Assembly: GCA_965371945.1 (NCBI GenBank)
Contig: CBDVAK010000052.1
Location: 1 to 15,234, forward strand
Source of the DNA: CBDVAK01 sp965371945
Lineage (GTDB): Bacteria; Pseudomonadota; Gammaproteobacteria; Competibacterales; JAHEDQ01
DNA: 15,234 nt
Direction of reading: 5' to 3'
The notes beneath the pieces are model-generated. The model worked only from the letters and a program-made list of their open reading frames with translations. It did not search any database and was not told where the DNA came from. A program made the translations under genes and the position numbers. Shown here piece after piece: positions 8,646-15,200 of this stretch. The first letter of the stretch is position 1; the number at the start of each line of letters is the position of its first letter.

Positions 8646-9125
8646 CTAGTCGCCACCGGATGCCCCCTGGGCCTCGGCGGTGACATGCTGGTGGATCGCC
8701 TCCAGCAACTCTTCACGCGTAAACGGCTTGGTCAGATATTGTTCCGAACCCACCAGAGTGCCGCGGGCACGATCGAAAATGCCGTCTTTGCTGGAGAGCA
8801 TGATCACCGGTGTGGGCGAAAACTGGCGGTTATTCTTGATCACGGCACAGGTCTGGTAACCGTCCAGGCGCGGCATCATGATGTCGAGAAATATAATATC
8901 GGGACGCCAGTCGACGATCCGGGACAATGCCTCGAAACCATCTTCAGCGGATTCCACCTGGTAACCTTCACGTTTCAGCAGCGACTCCGCGGTACGGCGA
9001 ATGGTCACACTGTCATCGACCACCAGCACCTTGATTGCCGCGTTTATGCTTGCCTTGCCGACATCATCGGAGGCACCGTCATCGACGACCACGGAACTGT
9101 CCTCTTGCATTGCGGTATGCTTCAT
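8646..9125 (-). CDS. pilG: PilG single-domain response regulator
   Basis: A CheY-like receiver (159 residues from the ATG at 9125) opening the Pil-Chp operon. The receiver begins IKVLVVDDSVTIRR; counted from the GTG at 9134, acidic pocket Asp40/41, phosphoacceptor Asp84 (FLDIMMPRLDGY), Ser114/115 and Lys136 (TKPF) are present. Known PilG proteins promote pilus extension through PilB and feed into cAMP control. The N-terminus is about 25 residues longer than the 135-residue P. aeruginosa protein and is acidic and Ser-rich (DSSVVVDDGASDD). Start is uncertain: GTG 9134, ATG 9125 and ATG 9110 are all in frame and none has a strong ribosome binding site; 9125 is chosen as the longest ATG. Confidence 0.93.
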   Translation of the reverse strand: MKHTAMQEDSSVVVDDGASDDVGKASINAAIKVLVVDDSVTIRRTAESLLKREGYQVESAEDGFEALSRIVDWRPDIIFLDIMMPRLDGYQTCAVIKNNRQFSPTPVIMLSSKDGIFDRARGTLVGSEQYLTKPFTREELLEAIHQHVTAEAQGASGGD

Positions 9126-9180
9126 GGTGAACACCGTCCGGCTTCAAACAGGCAACTTGCCCACATTCGGGCGAAGTCGA

Positions 9181-9194
9181 TTCAGCTTACTGAA
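9181..9194. repeat. Inverted repeat TTCAG-CTTA-CTGAA
   Basis: Perfect 5-bp arms around a four-base centre, 56 bases upstream of the pilG ATG. This is the size and position of a possible operator or a small 5' hairpin in the pilG transcript; no known regulator's site is recognised. Confidence 0.5.
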
Positions 9195-9207
9195 ACGTAG
9201 TCCCCGG

Positions 9208-9230
9208 GGCGGCAGCAAACGGGTGCCGCC
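9208..9230. repeat. Inverted repeat GGCGGCA / TGCCGCC
   Basis: Perfect 7-bp arms (9208-9214 and 9224-9230) around a nine-base centre (GCAAACGGG), in the middle of the pilG-gshB divergent region. No T run follows on either strand, so terminator function is unlikely; it may be an operator or a hairpin in the pilG leader. Confidence 0.55.
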
Positions 9231-9241
9231 AAGGTAAGAAT

Positions 9242-9251
9242 TCATCGATGA
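9242..9251. repeat. Perfect 10-bp palindrome TCATCGATGA
   Basis: A self-complementary decamer in the divergent region, 126 bases upstream of the pilG ATG and 136 bases upstream of gshB. It could be half of a regulator site, but a decamer palindrome can also arise by chance. Confidence 0.4.
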
Positions 9252-9375
9252 TTGAAGTCAGACCACAGCTTCCGACCTTCCCTACCAGCGCATGGCTGAC
9301 CGCTTCTTGTGGTCCGAAAGTAACTGCCATCACTCTGCCGTCTTCCCCTCGGGCAGCGACCGCCCGAACAATTCC

Positions 9376-9380
9376 GGAGG
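9376..9380 (+). promoter_or_regulatory. Ribosome binding site deciding the gshB start
   Basis: GGAGG lies seven bases before the ATG at 9388, ideal spacing. It settles the gshB start against the upstream in-frame ATG at 9292. Confidence 0.85.
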
Positions 9381-9387
9381 CTCACTC

Positions 9388-10359
9388 ATGACTGTGCACG
9401 TCGGCGTCATCATGGACCCTGTCGACTCGATCAAGATCCACAAGGACAGTACCTATGCCATGTTGGTGGAGGCTCAGCAGCGAGGCTGGATCATCGAGTA
9501 CTTCGAACAGCAAGATCTATGCCTGCGGGATGGAAAAGCTCTGGGGCGCAGCCGCCGGTTGGTCCTGGACCCCGGCGCCGATCCCTGGTTCGAGCTACAA
9601 GAGCGCGGCGACCGGGAGCTGGCGGAACTGGACGTCATCCTGATGCGCAAGGATCCGCCGTTCGACATGGAGTATGTGTATTGCACCTATATACTCGAGC
9701 GCGCGGAAGCCGACGGTGTACTGATCGTGAATCGCCCATCCTCGCTACGCGACGCCAACGAAAAGCTCTTTACCGCATGGTTCCCGCAGTGTTGTGCAGC
9801 CACCATGGTGGGACGCGCACTGCGCTTGTTTCACGAGTTCCTGGATGAGCACGGCGATATAGTGGTCAAACCACTGGACGGGATGGGTGGCGCCTCTATT
9901 TTCCGAATCCGCGTCGGCGACCCCAATCTCAATGTGATACTGGAAACGATCACTGCGTACGGCAGCAGATTCGCCATGGCACAGCGTTACATCCCGGACA
10001 TCGCCCACAGCGGCGACAAACGCATACTTGTGATCGATGGCGAGCCGATACCCTACGCCCTGGCAAGGATACCGGCACCGGGCGAAAGCCGGGGCAACCT
10101 GGCCGCGGGGGCCAGCGGCCGCGGTGTCGAGCTCACCGACAGAGACCGCTGGATCTGTGCCCAGGTCGCCCCCGAGTTGCGGCGACGAGGCCTTTTGTTC
10201 GTGGGTCTGGATGTCATCGGTGACTATCTGACCGAGATCAACGTGACCAGCCCAACCTGTATCCGGGAGCTGGACGATCTCTACAATCTCAACATCGCCG
10301 CCGTACTGATGGACCGTATCCAGGACCAGCTCGACTCCCGCCCCAAGCGGCCTTCATAG
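9388..10359 (+). CDS. gshB: Glutathione synthetase (ATP-grasp)
   Basis: A 323-residue enzyme that joins gamma-glutamylcysteine and glycine with ATP to make glutathione; bacterial GshB proteins have about 315 residues. The N-terminus is typical (VGVIMDPVDSIKIHKDSTYA, 5-24). ATP-grasp features follow: VVKPLDGMGGASIF (159-172), the glycine-rich loop region PAPGESRGNLAAG (229-241) and the metal/substrate stretch TEINVTSPTCIRELD (282-296). A perfect GGAGG precedes ATG 9388. It is transcribed away from pilG, and its TAG stop overlaps the GTG start of the tonB-like gene by one base. The same pairing, gshB next to pilG and tonB3, occurs in Pseudomonas. Nothing suggests impairment. Confidence 0.96.
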   Translation: MTVHVGVIMDPVDSIKIHKDSTYAMLVEAQQRGWIIEYFEQQDLCLRDGKALGRSRRLVLDPGADPWFELQERGDRELAELDVILMRKDPPFDMEYVYCTYILERAEADGVLIVNRPSSLRDANEKLFTAWFPQCCAATMVGRALRLFHEFLDEHGDIVVKPLDGMGGASIFRIRVGDPNLNVILETITAYGSRFAMAQRYIPDIAHSGDKRILVIDGEPIPYALARIPAPGESRGNLAAGASGRGVELTDRDRWICAQVAPELRRRGLLFVGLDVIGDYLTEINVTSPTCIRELDDLYNLNIAAVLMDRIQDQLDSRPKRPS

Positions 10360-11249
10360 TGACTGCCGGGTTATTCCATGGTGAGCATCGATTGCTGGCT
10401 CTGTTGCTGCTCGCCGCGCTGCTACACGCGGCAGTCATCGTGGCAGTACGCTTCCAGACCCCGCCCCCTCGACAATGGCGCACACCCCCACTGAGAGTAA
10501 CGCTGGCGCCATCACTCAACCGCGTTCAACCTGATCCGTCCGCGCCGGAAGCCGCCGCCGACCACCTGGGGGGCGGGATCGCGGTCGAGGCTGTCCCGAC
10601 CGCGACTCCACCGCCGCTGCCCGAAATCGACGCGTCGCCCGTGCCAACCCTGGTCGCAAACGCGCGCACACCCCTGACCGGGATGCCGGACCCGGACCAG
10701 CCGCCGGCACCGGAGCAATCGCAGCCGCTACCATCCGCCCAGCCGGTGGCAGACACTGACCGCAGCGACGAGAACAGGCCGGAACCCGATAAAGGCCGCC
10801 AGCCGCCGCCATCGGCGACGCAGCTGATGCGCCAGGCCCGGCAGATCGCACAGCTTTCGCCACGCTATCAGCCTCCCCTGTCGCGCGGTGAGGCTCCACA
10901 GGGTACCGGCGCCAGCACCCGGTTCTCTGTCCGTGAGGCCTATATCGAAGGCTGGGTCAACAAGGTGCAGGATTGGGGTACCCGCAATTTTCCCCGCCAG
11001 GCACGCCGCCAGGGTCTGTCCGGAAAGCTGCGTCTCAGCGTGGTGCTGCGCTACGACGGCCAGGTTCAGGTGATCACACTGTTGCGCGGATCCGGACACT
11101 CGCTGCTCGATGACGCCGCCATCGAAATCGTACGCCAGGCAGCTCCGTACGCACCGTTTCCGGACAGCCTGCGCAGTGAGTACGGCGACTTTCTGACCAT
11201 CGACCGGGACTGGCAGTTTGTTCAGGGTGAGCGACTGACCAGCCCTTGA
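10359..11249 (+). CDS. tonB3: TonB-family energy transducer (TonB3-like)
   Basis: A 296-residue protein with TonB layout: one N-terminal membrane anchor (LLALLLLAALLHAAVIVAV, 12-30), a Pro-rich periplasmic spacer (about 34-185) and a C-terminal TonB domain (about 194-290) with IEGWVNKVQDWGTRNFP, LRLSVVLRYDGQVQVITLLR and the ALLDDAAIEIVRQAAPYAPFP-like end (SLLDDAAIEIVRQAAPYAPF, 248-267). TonB carries energy from the ExbBD motor to outer-membrane partners; no exbB or exbD lies nearby. In P. aeruginosa the gene in this exact position is tonB3, which is needed for twitching and pilus assembly, so a pilus-related role is inferred. The GTG start overlaps the gshB stop, suggesting translational coupling. 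The symbol rests on synteny. Confidence 0.85.
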   Translation: MTAGLFHGEHRLLALLLLAALLHAAVIVAVRFQTPPPRQWRTPPLRVTLAPSLNRVQPDPSAPEAAADHLGGGIAVEAVPTATPPPLPEIDASPVPTLVANARTPLTGMPDPDQPPAPEQSQPLPSAQPVADTDRSDENRPEPDKGRQPPPSATQLMRQARQIAQLSPRYQPPLSRGEAPQGTGASTRFSVREAYIEGWVNKVQDWGTRNFPRQARRQGLSGKLRLSVVLRYDGQVQVITLLRGSGHSLLDDAAIEIVRQAAPYAPFPDSLRSEYGDFLTIDRDWQFVQGERLTSP

Positions 11250-11251
11250 CA
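11246..11251 (+). promoter_or_regulatory. Consensus -35 hexamer TTGACA overlapping the tonB stop
   Basis: A perfect sigma-70 -35 hexamer covers the end of the tonB gene. At 16-18 bases downstream only poor -10 candidates exist (GTGACT or neighbours), so promoter function is doubtful. Confidence 0.2.
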
Positions 11252-11279
11252 ACTATTGCCGTTGAACGGTGACTGCACC

Positions 11280-11309
11280 TTGTCAGAGCCAACCCCGGTC
11301 CGCGATACT
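11280..11309 (+). promoter_or_regulatory. Putative sigma-70 promoter for yqgE-ruvX-pyrR-pyrB-pyrC'
   Basis: TTGTCA (11280-11285, five of six consensus bases) and GATACT (11304-11309, four of six) are separated by 18 bases. The pair lies in the 152-base gap after tonB. It would start transcription near 11316 and give a leader of about 85 bases. No hairpin plus T run is seen in that leader. By-eye match only. Confidence 0.4.
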
Positions 11310-11401
11310 GGCAACCAGATGTCGAACCGGGCGAGTTCTGGCATGCGGCGATCGGATATCGGGTCGTGGCGCCATACGCGTTCGGGACGCGGGGGTGACG
11401 G

Positions 11402-11965
11402 GTGACCGAAAGAACTTTCCTCAACGACCATTTCCTGATCGCCATGCCTGGACTCAAGGATCCCAACTTCAGCCGGTCCGTCACCTATGTGTGCGAACAC
11501 AATGAAGAGGGGGCTCTGGGGCTGGTCATCAACCGCGCAACCACGGTGACCCTGGGCGAACTGCTGGAGCACATGAGCCAGGAGCCCGCACTGCCGGCGG
11601 TGCGAGGCACTCCGGTACTGCTGGGTGGCCCAGTGCAGAGAGACCGGGGCTTCGTGCTCCATTCGCCACCCGGCGAATGGGACGCAAGCCTGCGCATCGG
11701 AGACGATATCGCCATGTCCACCTCACGCGACATCCTGCTGGCGATGGGGCGCGGCGAAGGCCCCGATCGTGCACTCATCGTGCTCGGCTACGCGGGCTGG
11801 GGAGCCGGCCAGCTGGAACAGGAAATGGCCGCCAATGCCTGGTTGAGTGGCCCCTCGCACCACCAGATCATCTTCCAGACACCGTTGGAGGAACGCTGGG
11901 AGGCCGCCGCCGCAGCGCTGGGAGTGGAATTGAGCCTGCTGTCGACCGAGGCCGGTCACGCGTGA
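11402..11965 (+). CDS. yqgE: YqgE/AlgH family protein (UPF0301)
   Basis: A 187-residue member of the YqgE (AlgH, DUF179) family, whose biochemical role is not established. Family marks are present: HFLIAMPGLKDPNFSRSVTY (10-29), GALGLVIN (37-44), GGPVQRDRGFVLH (75-87) and LGYAGWGAGQLEQEMAANAW (128-147). The start is GTG 11402; an in-frame TGA six bases upstream (11396-11398) rules out a longer form, and the next Met falls inside the conserved FLIAMP motif. A G-rich stretch (GCGGGGGTGACGG) precedes it. Its stop overlaps the ruvX GTG by four bases. The yqgE-ruvX pair is widely conserved in gammaproteobacteria. Confidence 0.95.
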   Translation: MTERTFLNDHFLIAMPGLKDPNFSRSVTYVCEHNEEGALGLVINRATTVTLGELLEHMSQEPALPAVRGTPVLLGGPVQRDRGFVLHSPPGEWDASLRIGDDIAMSTSRDILLAMGRGEGPDRALIVLGYAGWGAGQLEQEMAANAWLSGPSHHQIIFQTPLEERWEAAAAALGVELSLLSTEAGHA

Positions 11966-12396
11966 AGACAGGCGACCTGCGGCGCCTGATGGCGTTTGAC
12001 TTCGGCAGCCGTCGCATCGGTGTTGCGGTCGCCCGGCATCCCGGAGACAACACCGCCATGCCGCTGAAAACATTGCACTCTCATGCCGCCAAACCGGACT
12101 GGCAGGCGATCGAGGCGCTGCTCGAGGAATGGCGCCCGCAGCGACTGATCGTTGGCGAACCCGTCCATGCGGACGGCAGCGCAAACCCGGTGACCCTGGC
12201 GGCGCGCCGCTTCGCGCGCCAGTTGACCGGGCGATACCGGCTGCCCGTGGATCTGGTGGATGAACGTCTGAGCTCCTACGAAGCAGCCTCGCGGTTGGCG
12301 CATACCGGTGGTCACAAGCGCGAGGCAATGATCGACCGGATTGCCGCCTGTGTCATTCTGGAAACCTGGCTGGCCATGCAGGAGCAGGGTCCATGA
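11962..12396 (+). CDS. ruvX: RuvX/YqgF RNase H-fold nuclease
   Basis: A 144-residue YqgF-family protein with an RNase H fold. The family acts in 5' processing of pre-16S rRNA and, in some bacteria, as a Holliday-junction resolvase. Visible marks are MAFDFGSRRIGVAV (10-23, with catalytic Asp13), LIVGEPVHADGS (62-73; most relatives have VGLP.N.DG), VDERLSSYEAASRL (99-112) and MIDRIAACVILETWL (123-137, with Asp125). Start GTG 11962 overlaps the yqgE stop (GTGA). An internal ATG at 11989 would remove nine residues and start right at the core. The stop overlaps the pyrR ATG (ATGA). Length is normal for the family. Confidence 0.95.
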   Translation: MKTGDLRRLMAFDFGSRRIGVAVARHPGDNTAMPLKTLHSHAAKPDWQAIEALLEEWRPQRLIVGEPVHADGSANPVTLAARRFARQLTGRYRLPVDLVDERLSSYEAASRLAHTGGHKREAMIDRIAACVILETWLAMQEQGP

Positions 12397-12896
12397 CTCT
12401 GGCCAGCGTGGAACAGCTATTGGACACACTGGCGGCCTCGCTGCAGGCCGATCTGGCGCAGCGCCACCTCGACGATCCCCTGATGGTGGGCATCCACACC
12501 GGCGGACTTTGGGTGGCGCAGCGACTACACCGCATGCTGGAGCTACGCTCACCACTGGGTTGTCTCGACATCTCGTTCTACCGCGATGATTTCACCCGGA
12601 TCGGCGTACACCCACAGGTGCGCCCGTCGAACCTGCCGTTCGATATCGAGAACCGCAACCTGATCGTGATTGACGATGTTCTGCATACCGGCCGCACCAT
12701 ACGCGCCGCGCTCAACGAAATTTTCGACTACGGCCGACCCGCTACAGTGACGCTCGGAGTGCTGGTGGCGCGGGATGGCCACGAGCTGCCGATCGCCGCC
12801 GACGCATACGGTTCGCGGCTGCGGCTGACACCCGGGAGTCACATCAAGCTCAGCGGTCCCGAGCCGCTGCGGCTGGCAGTCCACACACCATCATGA
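12393..12896 (+). CDS. pyrR: PyrR pyrimidine regulatory protein / uracil phosphoribosyltransferase homologue
   Basis: A 167-residue type I phosphoribosyltransferase fold. The PRPP-binding motif IVIDDVLHTGRTIRAAL is at 91-107, and the PyrR-type stretch LDISFYRDDFTRIG at 58-71 separates it from plain phosphoribosyltransferases. In Bacillus, PyrR binds pyr mRNA to control attenuation and also makes UMP from uracil and PRPP. In gammaproteobacteria, where it is encoded just before pyrB, the mode of action is less clear. It is joined to ruvX and pyrB by four-base ATGA overlaps. No PyrR-type RNA site with attenuator hairpins was seen in the leader before yqgE. Family identity is secure; regulatory function is inferred. 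Confidence 0.93.
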   Translation: MTLASVEQLLDTLAASLQADLAQRHLDDPLMVGIHTGGLWVAQRLHRMLELRSPLGCLDISFYRDDFTRIGVHPQVRPSNLPFDIENRNLIVIDDVLHTGRTIRAALNEIFDYGRPATVTLGVLVARDGHELPIAADAYGSRLRLTPGSHIKLSGPEPLRLAVHTPS

Positions 12897-13879
12897 CGGA
12901 TCAGGGTCTGCAGCTCGATTCCCGGGGGCGACTGCGCCATCTGCTCAACATCGAGGGCCTCAGTCAGTCCCATATCGAGGAGATTCTGGATACCGCGGAG
13001 TCATTCGCCGGGGTTACCCGGCGTGAAGTCAAGAAAGTGCCGCTGTTACGCGGCAAGACCGTGGTCAACCTGTTTTTCGAGGCCAGTACCCGCACCCGAA
13101 CCACGTTTGAACTGGCTGCAAAACGACTCTCAGCTGACGTACTGAATATCACCGCCAGCAGTTCATCGACGGTCAAAGGCGAGTCCCTGCTGGACACCCT
13201 GCGCAACCTCGAGGCCATGCATGTCGATATGTTCGTGGTGCGCCACGGGAGCAGCGGTGCGGCCCATTTCATTGCCAGCCACTGCCAACCGCATGTTGCG
13301 GTACTGAATGCCGGTGACGGGGGACACGCCCATCCCACCCAGGCGCTGCTGGATGTCTTTACCATCCGCAGACATCGACCGGACTTCTCCAGCCTCCGGG
13401 TCGTCATCGTCGGCGATATTCTTCACTCCCGGGTGGCGAGATCACAGATCCACGCGCTCAAGGCGCTGGGCACCGGCGAGGTGCGCGTGGTGGCGCCACG
13501 CACGCTGTTGCCGGTCGGTATCGAAGCACTGGGTGTGCGGGTCTGTCCGACGCTGGAAGAGGGTCTCAGGGAAGCCGATGTCATCATCATGCTGCGGCTG
13601 CAGCGCGAACGCATGCGCGGCGCTCTGCTTCCCAGTGAGCACGAATACTACCGCGAATACGGTCTCACCGAGATCCGCCTGCAGGGTGCGCATCCGGATG
13701 CGCTGGTCATGCACCCCGGTCCCATCAACCGGGGGGTGGAGATGACTTCCGCGGTGGCCGACAGCGAACGCTCGCTGATACTGGAGCAGGTCAGCAACGG
13801 TATCGCCATCCGTATGGCCGCGATGTCGCTGATCATGGGCAACCGCATGGTGGCTGCTCACGAGGCGCCCGACCCGTGA
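12893..13879 (+). CDS. pyrB: Aspartate carbamoyltransferase catalytic chain
   Basis: A 328-residue aspartate transcarbamoylase, which joins carbamoyl phosphate and aspartate in pyrimidine synthesis. Carbamoyl-phosphate site NLFFEASTRTRTTFELAAKR is at 59-78, with STRTRT at 65-70; the loop Lys95 lies in SSSSTVKGES; GGHAHPTQALLDVF is at 143-156; VIVGDILHSRVARS is at 171-184; and HPGPINRGVEM is at 274-284. Catalytic residues all look intact. The gene precedes pyrC' and is not followed by a pyrI regulatory subunit, so the enzyme should be the class A type: a dodecamer of PyrB with dihydroorotase-like PyrC'. The N-terminal extension before the domain (MTDQGLQLDSRGRLRHLLNI) is typical of this class. 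It overlaps pyrR and pyrC' by four bases each. Confidence 0.97.
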   Translation: MTDQGLQLDSRGRLRHLLNIEGLSQSHIEEILDTAESFAGVTRREVKKVPLLRGKTVVNLFFEASTRTRTTFELAAKRLSADVLNITASSSSTVKGESLLDTLRNLEAMHVDMFVVRHGSSGAAHFIASHCQPHVAVLNAGDGGHAHPTQALLDVFTIRRHRPDFSSLRVVIVGDILHSRVARSQIHALKALGTGEVRVVAPRTLLPVGIEALGVRVCPTLEEGLREADVIIMLRLQRERMRGALLPSEHEYYREYGLTEIRLQGAHPDALVMHPGPINRGVEMTSAVADSERSLILEQVSNGIAIRMAAMSLIMGNRMVAAHEAPDP

Positions 13880-15165
13880 GCGTGTCGATTCTTGGCGCCC
13901 GCGTGATCGATCCGGCCAGTCAGATGGATACCGTCACCGACATCCATGTACAGCACGGGCGCATCACCTGCATCGGCCCGTCCACGGCACCAGCGGACTG
14001 TGTCATCGATGCCCGCGGCCTGGTCGCCTGCCCGGGACTGGTCGACCTCTGTGCACGCCTGCGCGAACCCGGACTGGAGCACAAGGCGACGATTGCCAGC
14101 GAGACCCGGGCAGCGGTTGCCGGAGGCATCACCACGCTGTGCTTGCCACCGGATACCACGCCGGTAGTCGACGAACCCGCGGTGGTGGAACTGATCAGAC
14201 GCCGCAGCGCAGCAGCGGAAAGTTGCAAAGTCGTGATCGTGGGCGCCCTGACCCGTAACCTGGCAGGGGAGACGCTCAGCGAGATGGCCGCGCTGCGGGA
14301 CGCCGGCTGCGTCGCTGTCAGCAACGCCTGGAACCCGGTCACCAATACTCTGGTCATGCGTCGGGCTCTGGAATACGCAGCAACTTTCGATCTGACTGTT
14401 TTCCTGCACGCTCTCGACCCGTGGCTGGCCAGGGACGGCTGTATACACGAAGGCGCGGTGGCCACACGGCTCGGTCTTCCGGGCATCCCGGTATCCGCAG
14501 AAACTGCATACCTGGCACGCGACCTGGCTCTGATCGAGGAAATCGGGGTACGTGCACATTTCTGCCGTCTGTCCAGCGCCCGGGGCGCAGAGATGGTCGG
14601 GGAGGCAATCGCGCGCGGCCTGCCGGTCAGTGCCGATGTCTGTGCTCACCAGCTACACCTTACGGATGCGGACGCAGGGGAGTTCGACAGCCAATGCCAT
14701 GTCAACCCGCCGTTGCGTACCGGGCAGGATCGGGCCGGGCTGCGCAATGCCGTCGAGCACGCGATCGTGACCGCGGTATGTTCCGACCATCAACCACACG
14801 AGCCGGACGCCAAGCTCAACCCGTTTGGCGATACCGAGCCCGGAATTTCGGCCCTGGAGACGCTCTTATCACTGACACTGGAAGCGTCCGATCCTACGCA
14901 GTCCTTGCTGCGAACACTGGCGCCATTGACGATCGGCCCGGCTCGTATCCTGGGCGTGGAGGCGGGATCACTGGCCCCGGGCGCCCCTGCGGATGTGTGC
15001 GTGTTCGATCCGCATCAAAACTGGCAACTGATTCCCGGACAGATGCTCAGTCGCGGCCGCAACACGCCATTCGCTGGTCGTACCCTGACGGGAAGGGTTC
15101 TCTATACGCTGGTGGACGGCCGGGTCGTCTACGAGGCCAACCGCTCGCCGCAGGACCATCGATAA
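13876..15165 (+). CDS. pyrC': PyrC' inactive dihydroorotase homologue (ATCase partner)
   Basis: A 429-residue amidohydrolase-fold protein aligned with type I dihydroorotase but lacking key metal ligands. Where active enzymes have DLHVHLREPG, this has DLCARLREPG (57-66), so both metal-binding histidines are lost (Cys59, Arg61). The first later His is kept (FLHALDP, His178), the next is replaced (HFCRLSS, Arg231), and SDHQPHEP (303-310) still resembles the SDHAPH motif. Such pyrC' (pyrX) genes follow pyrB in Pseudomonas and encode a structural subunit that holds ATCase together; an active PyrC must be encoded elsewhere. Start GTG 13876 overlaps the pyrB stop (GTGA). The product is predicted to be cytoplasmic. 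Confidence 0.93.
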   Translation: MSVSILGARVIDPASQMDTVTDIHVQHGRITCIGPSTAPADCVIDARGLVACPGLVDLCARLREPGLEHKATIASETRAAVAGGITTLCLPPDTTPVVDEPAVVELIRRRSAAAESCKVVIVGALTRNLAGETLSEMAALRDAGCVAVSNAWNPVTNTLVMRRALEYAATFDLTVFLHALDPWLARDGCIHEGAVATRLGLPGIPVSAETAYLARDLALIEEIGVRAHFCRLSSARGAEMVGEAIARGLPVSADVCAHQLHLTDADAGEFDSQCHVNPPLRTGQDRAGLRNAVEHAIVTAVCSDHQPHEPDAKLNPFGDTEPGISALETLLSLTLEASDPTQSLLRTLAPLTIGPARILGVEAGSLAPGAPADVCVFDPHQNWQLIPGQMLSRGRNTPFAGRTLTGRVLYTLVDGRVVYEANRSPQDHR

Positions 15166-15182
15166 ACCGCAATCGCCTGGGA

Positions 15183-15200
15183 GGCTGTCCGAGAACAGCC
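15183..15200 (+). other. Short hairpin after pyrC'
   Basis: GGCTGT and ACAGCC (6 bp, loop CCGAGA) lie 17 bases after the pyrC' stop. No T run follows, so it is a poor intrinsic terminator. The stretch GAGGCTGTCCGAGAAC also resembles the terminal repeat style of some IS5-type insertion sequences, but the window ends 34 bases later and no transposase is seen. The rest of 15166-15234 shows nothing recognisable. Confidence 0.35.

Larger units (their letters stand above)
9135..9387. promoter_or_regulatory. Divergent intergenic region between pilG and gshB
   Basis: This is the only gap of size in the window and should hold the promoters of both the leftward Pil-Chp operon and the rightward gshB-tonB pair. 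No convincing sigma-70 -35/-10 pair was found on either strand by eye. It contains three short inverted repeats (listed separately) between 9181 and 9251. The plus-strand frame is open upstream of gshB to 9292 but lacks conserved GshB sequence, so it is treated as untranslated. Confidence 0.6.

Noticed and set aside
9213..9228. Sigma-54-like promoter on the minus strand (CGGCACCCGTTTGCTG) upstream of pilG
   Set aside because: The GG and GC elements are nine bases apart instead of ten, and the spacing is strict for sigma-54. The stretch is also explained as part of the 7-bp inverted repeat.
9292..9387. Upstream extension of GshB to the ATG at 9292
   Set aside because: The conserved GshB N-terminus begins at 9388, directly after an ideally placed GGAGG.
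11632..11645. PyrR RNA-site-like sequence AGTGCAGAGAGACC
   Set aside because: Several consensus positions differ, and it lies inside yqgE coding for the conserved GGPVQRDRG motif, with no attenuator nearby.
11222..11662. 146-codon minus-strand frame across the tonB-yqgE gap
   Set aside because: It is mostly antisense to the conserved 5' part of yqgE, and its translation resembles no known family.
13858..14649. 263-codon minus-strand frame opposite pyrC'
   Set aside because: Cys/His/Gln-rich low-quality translation with no family resemblance, wholly antisense to a well-supported gene.
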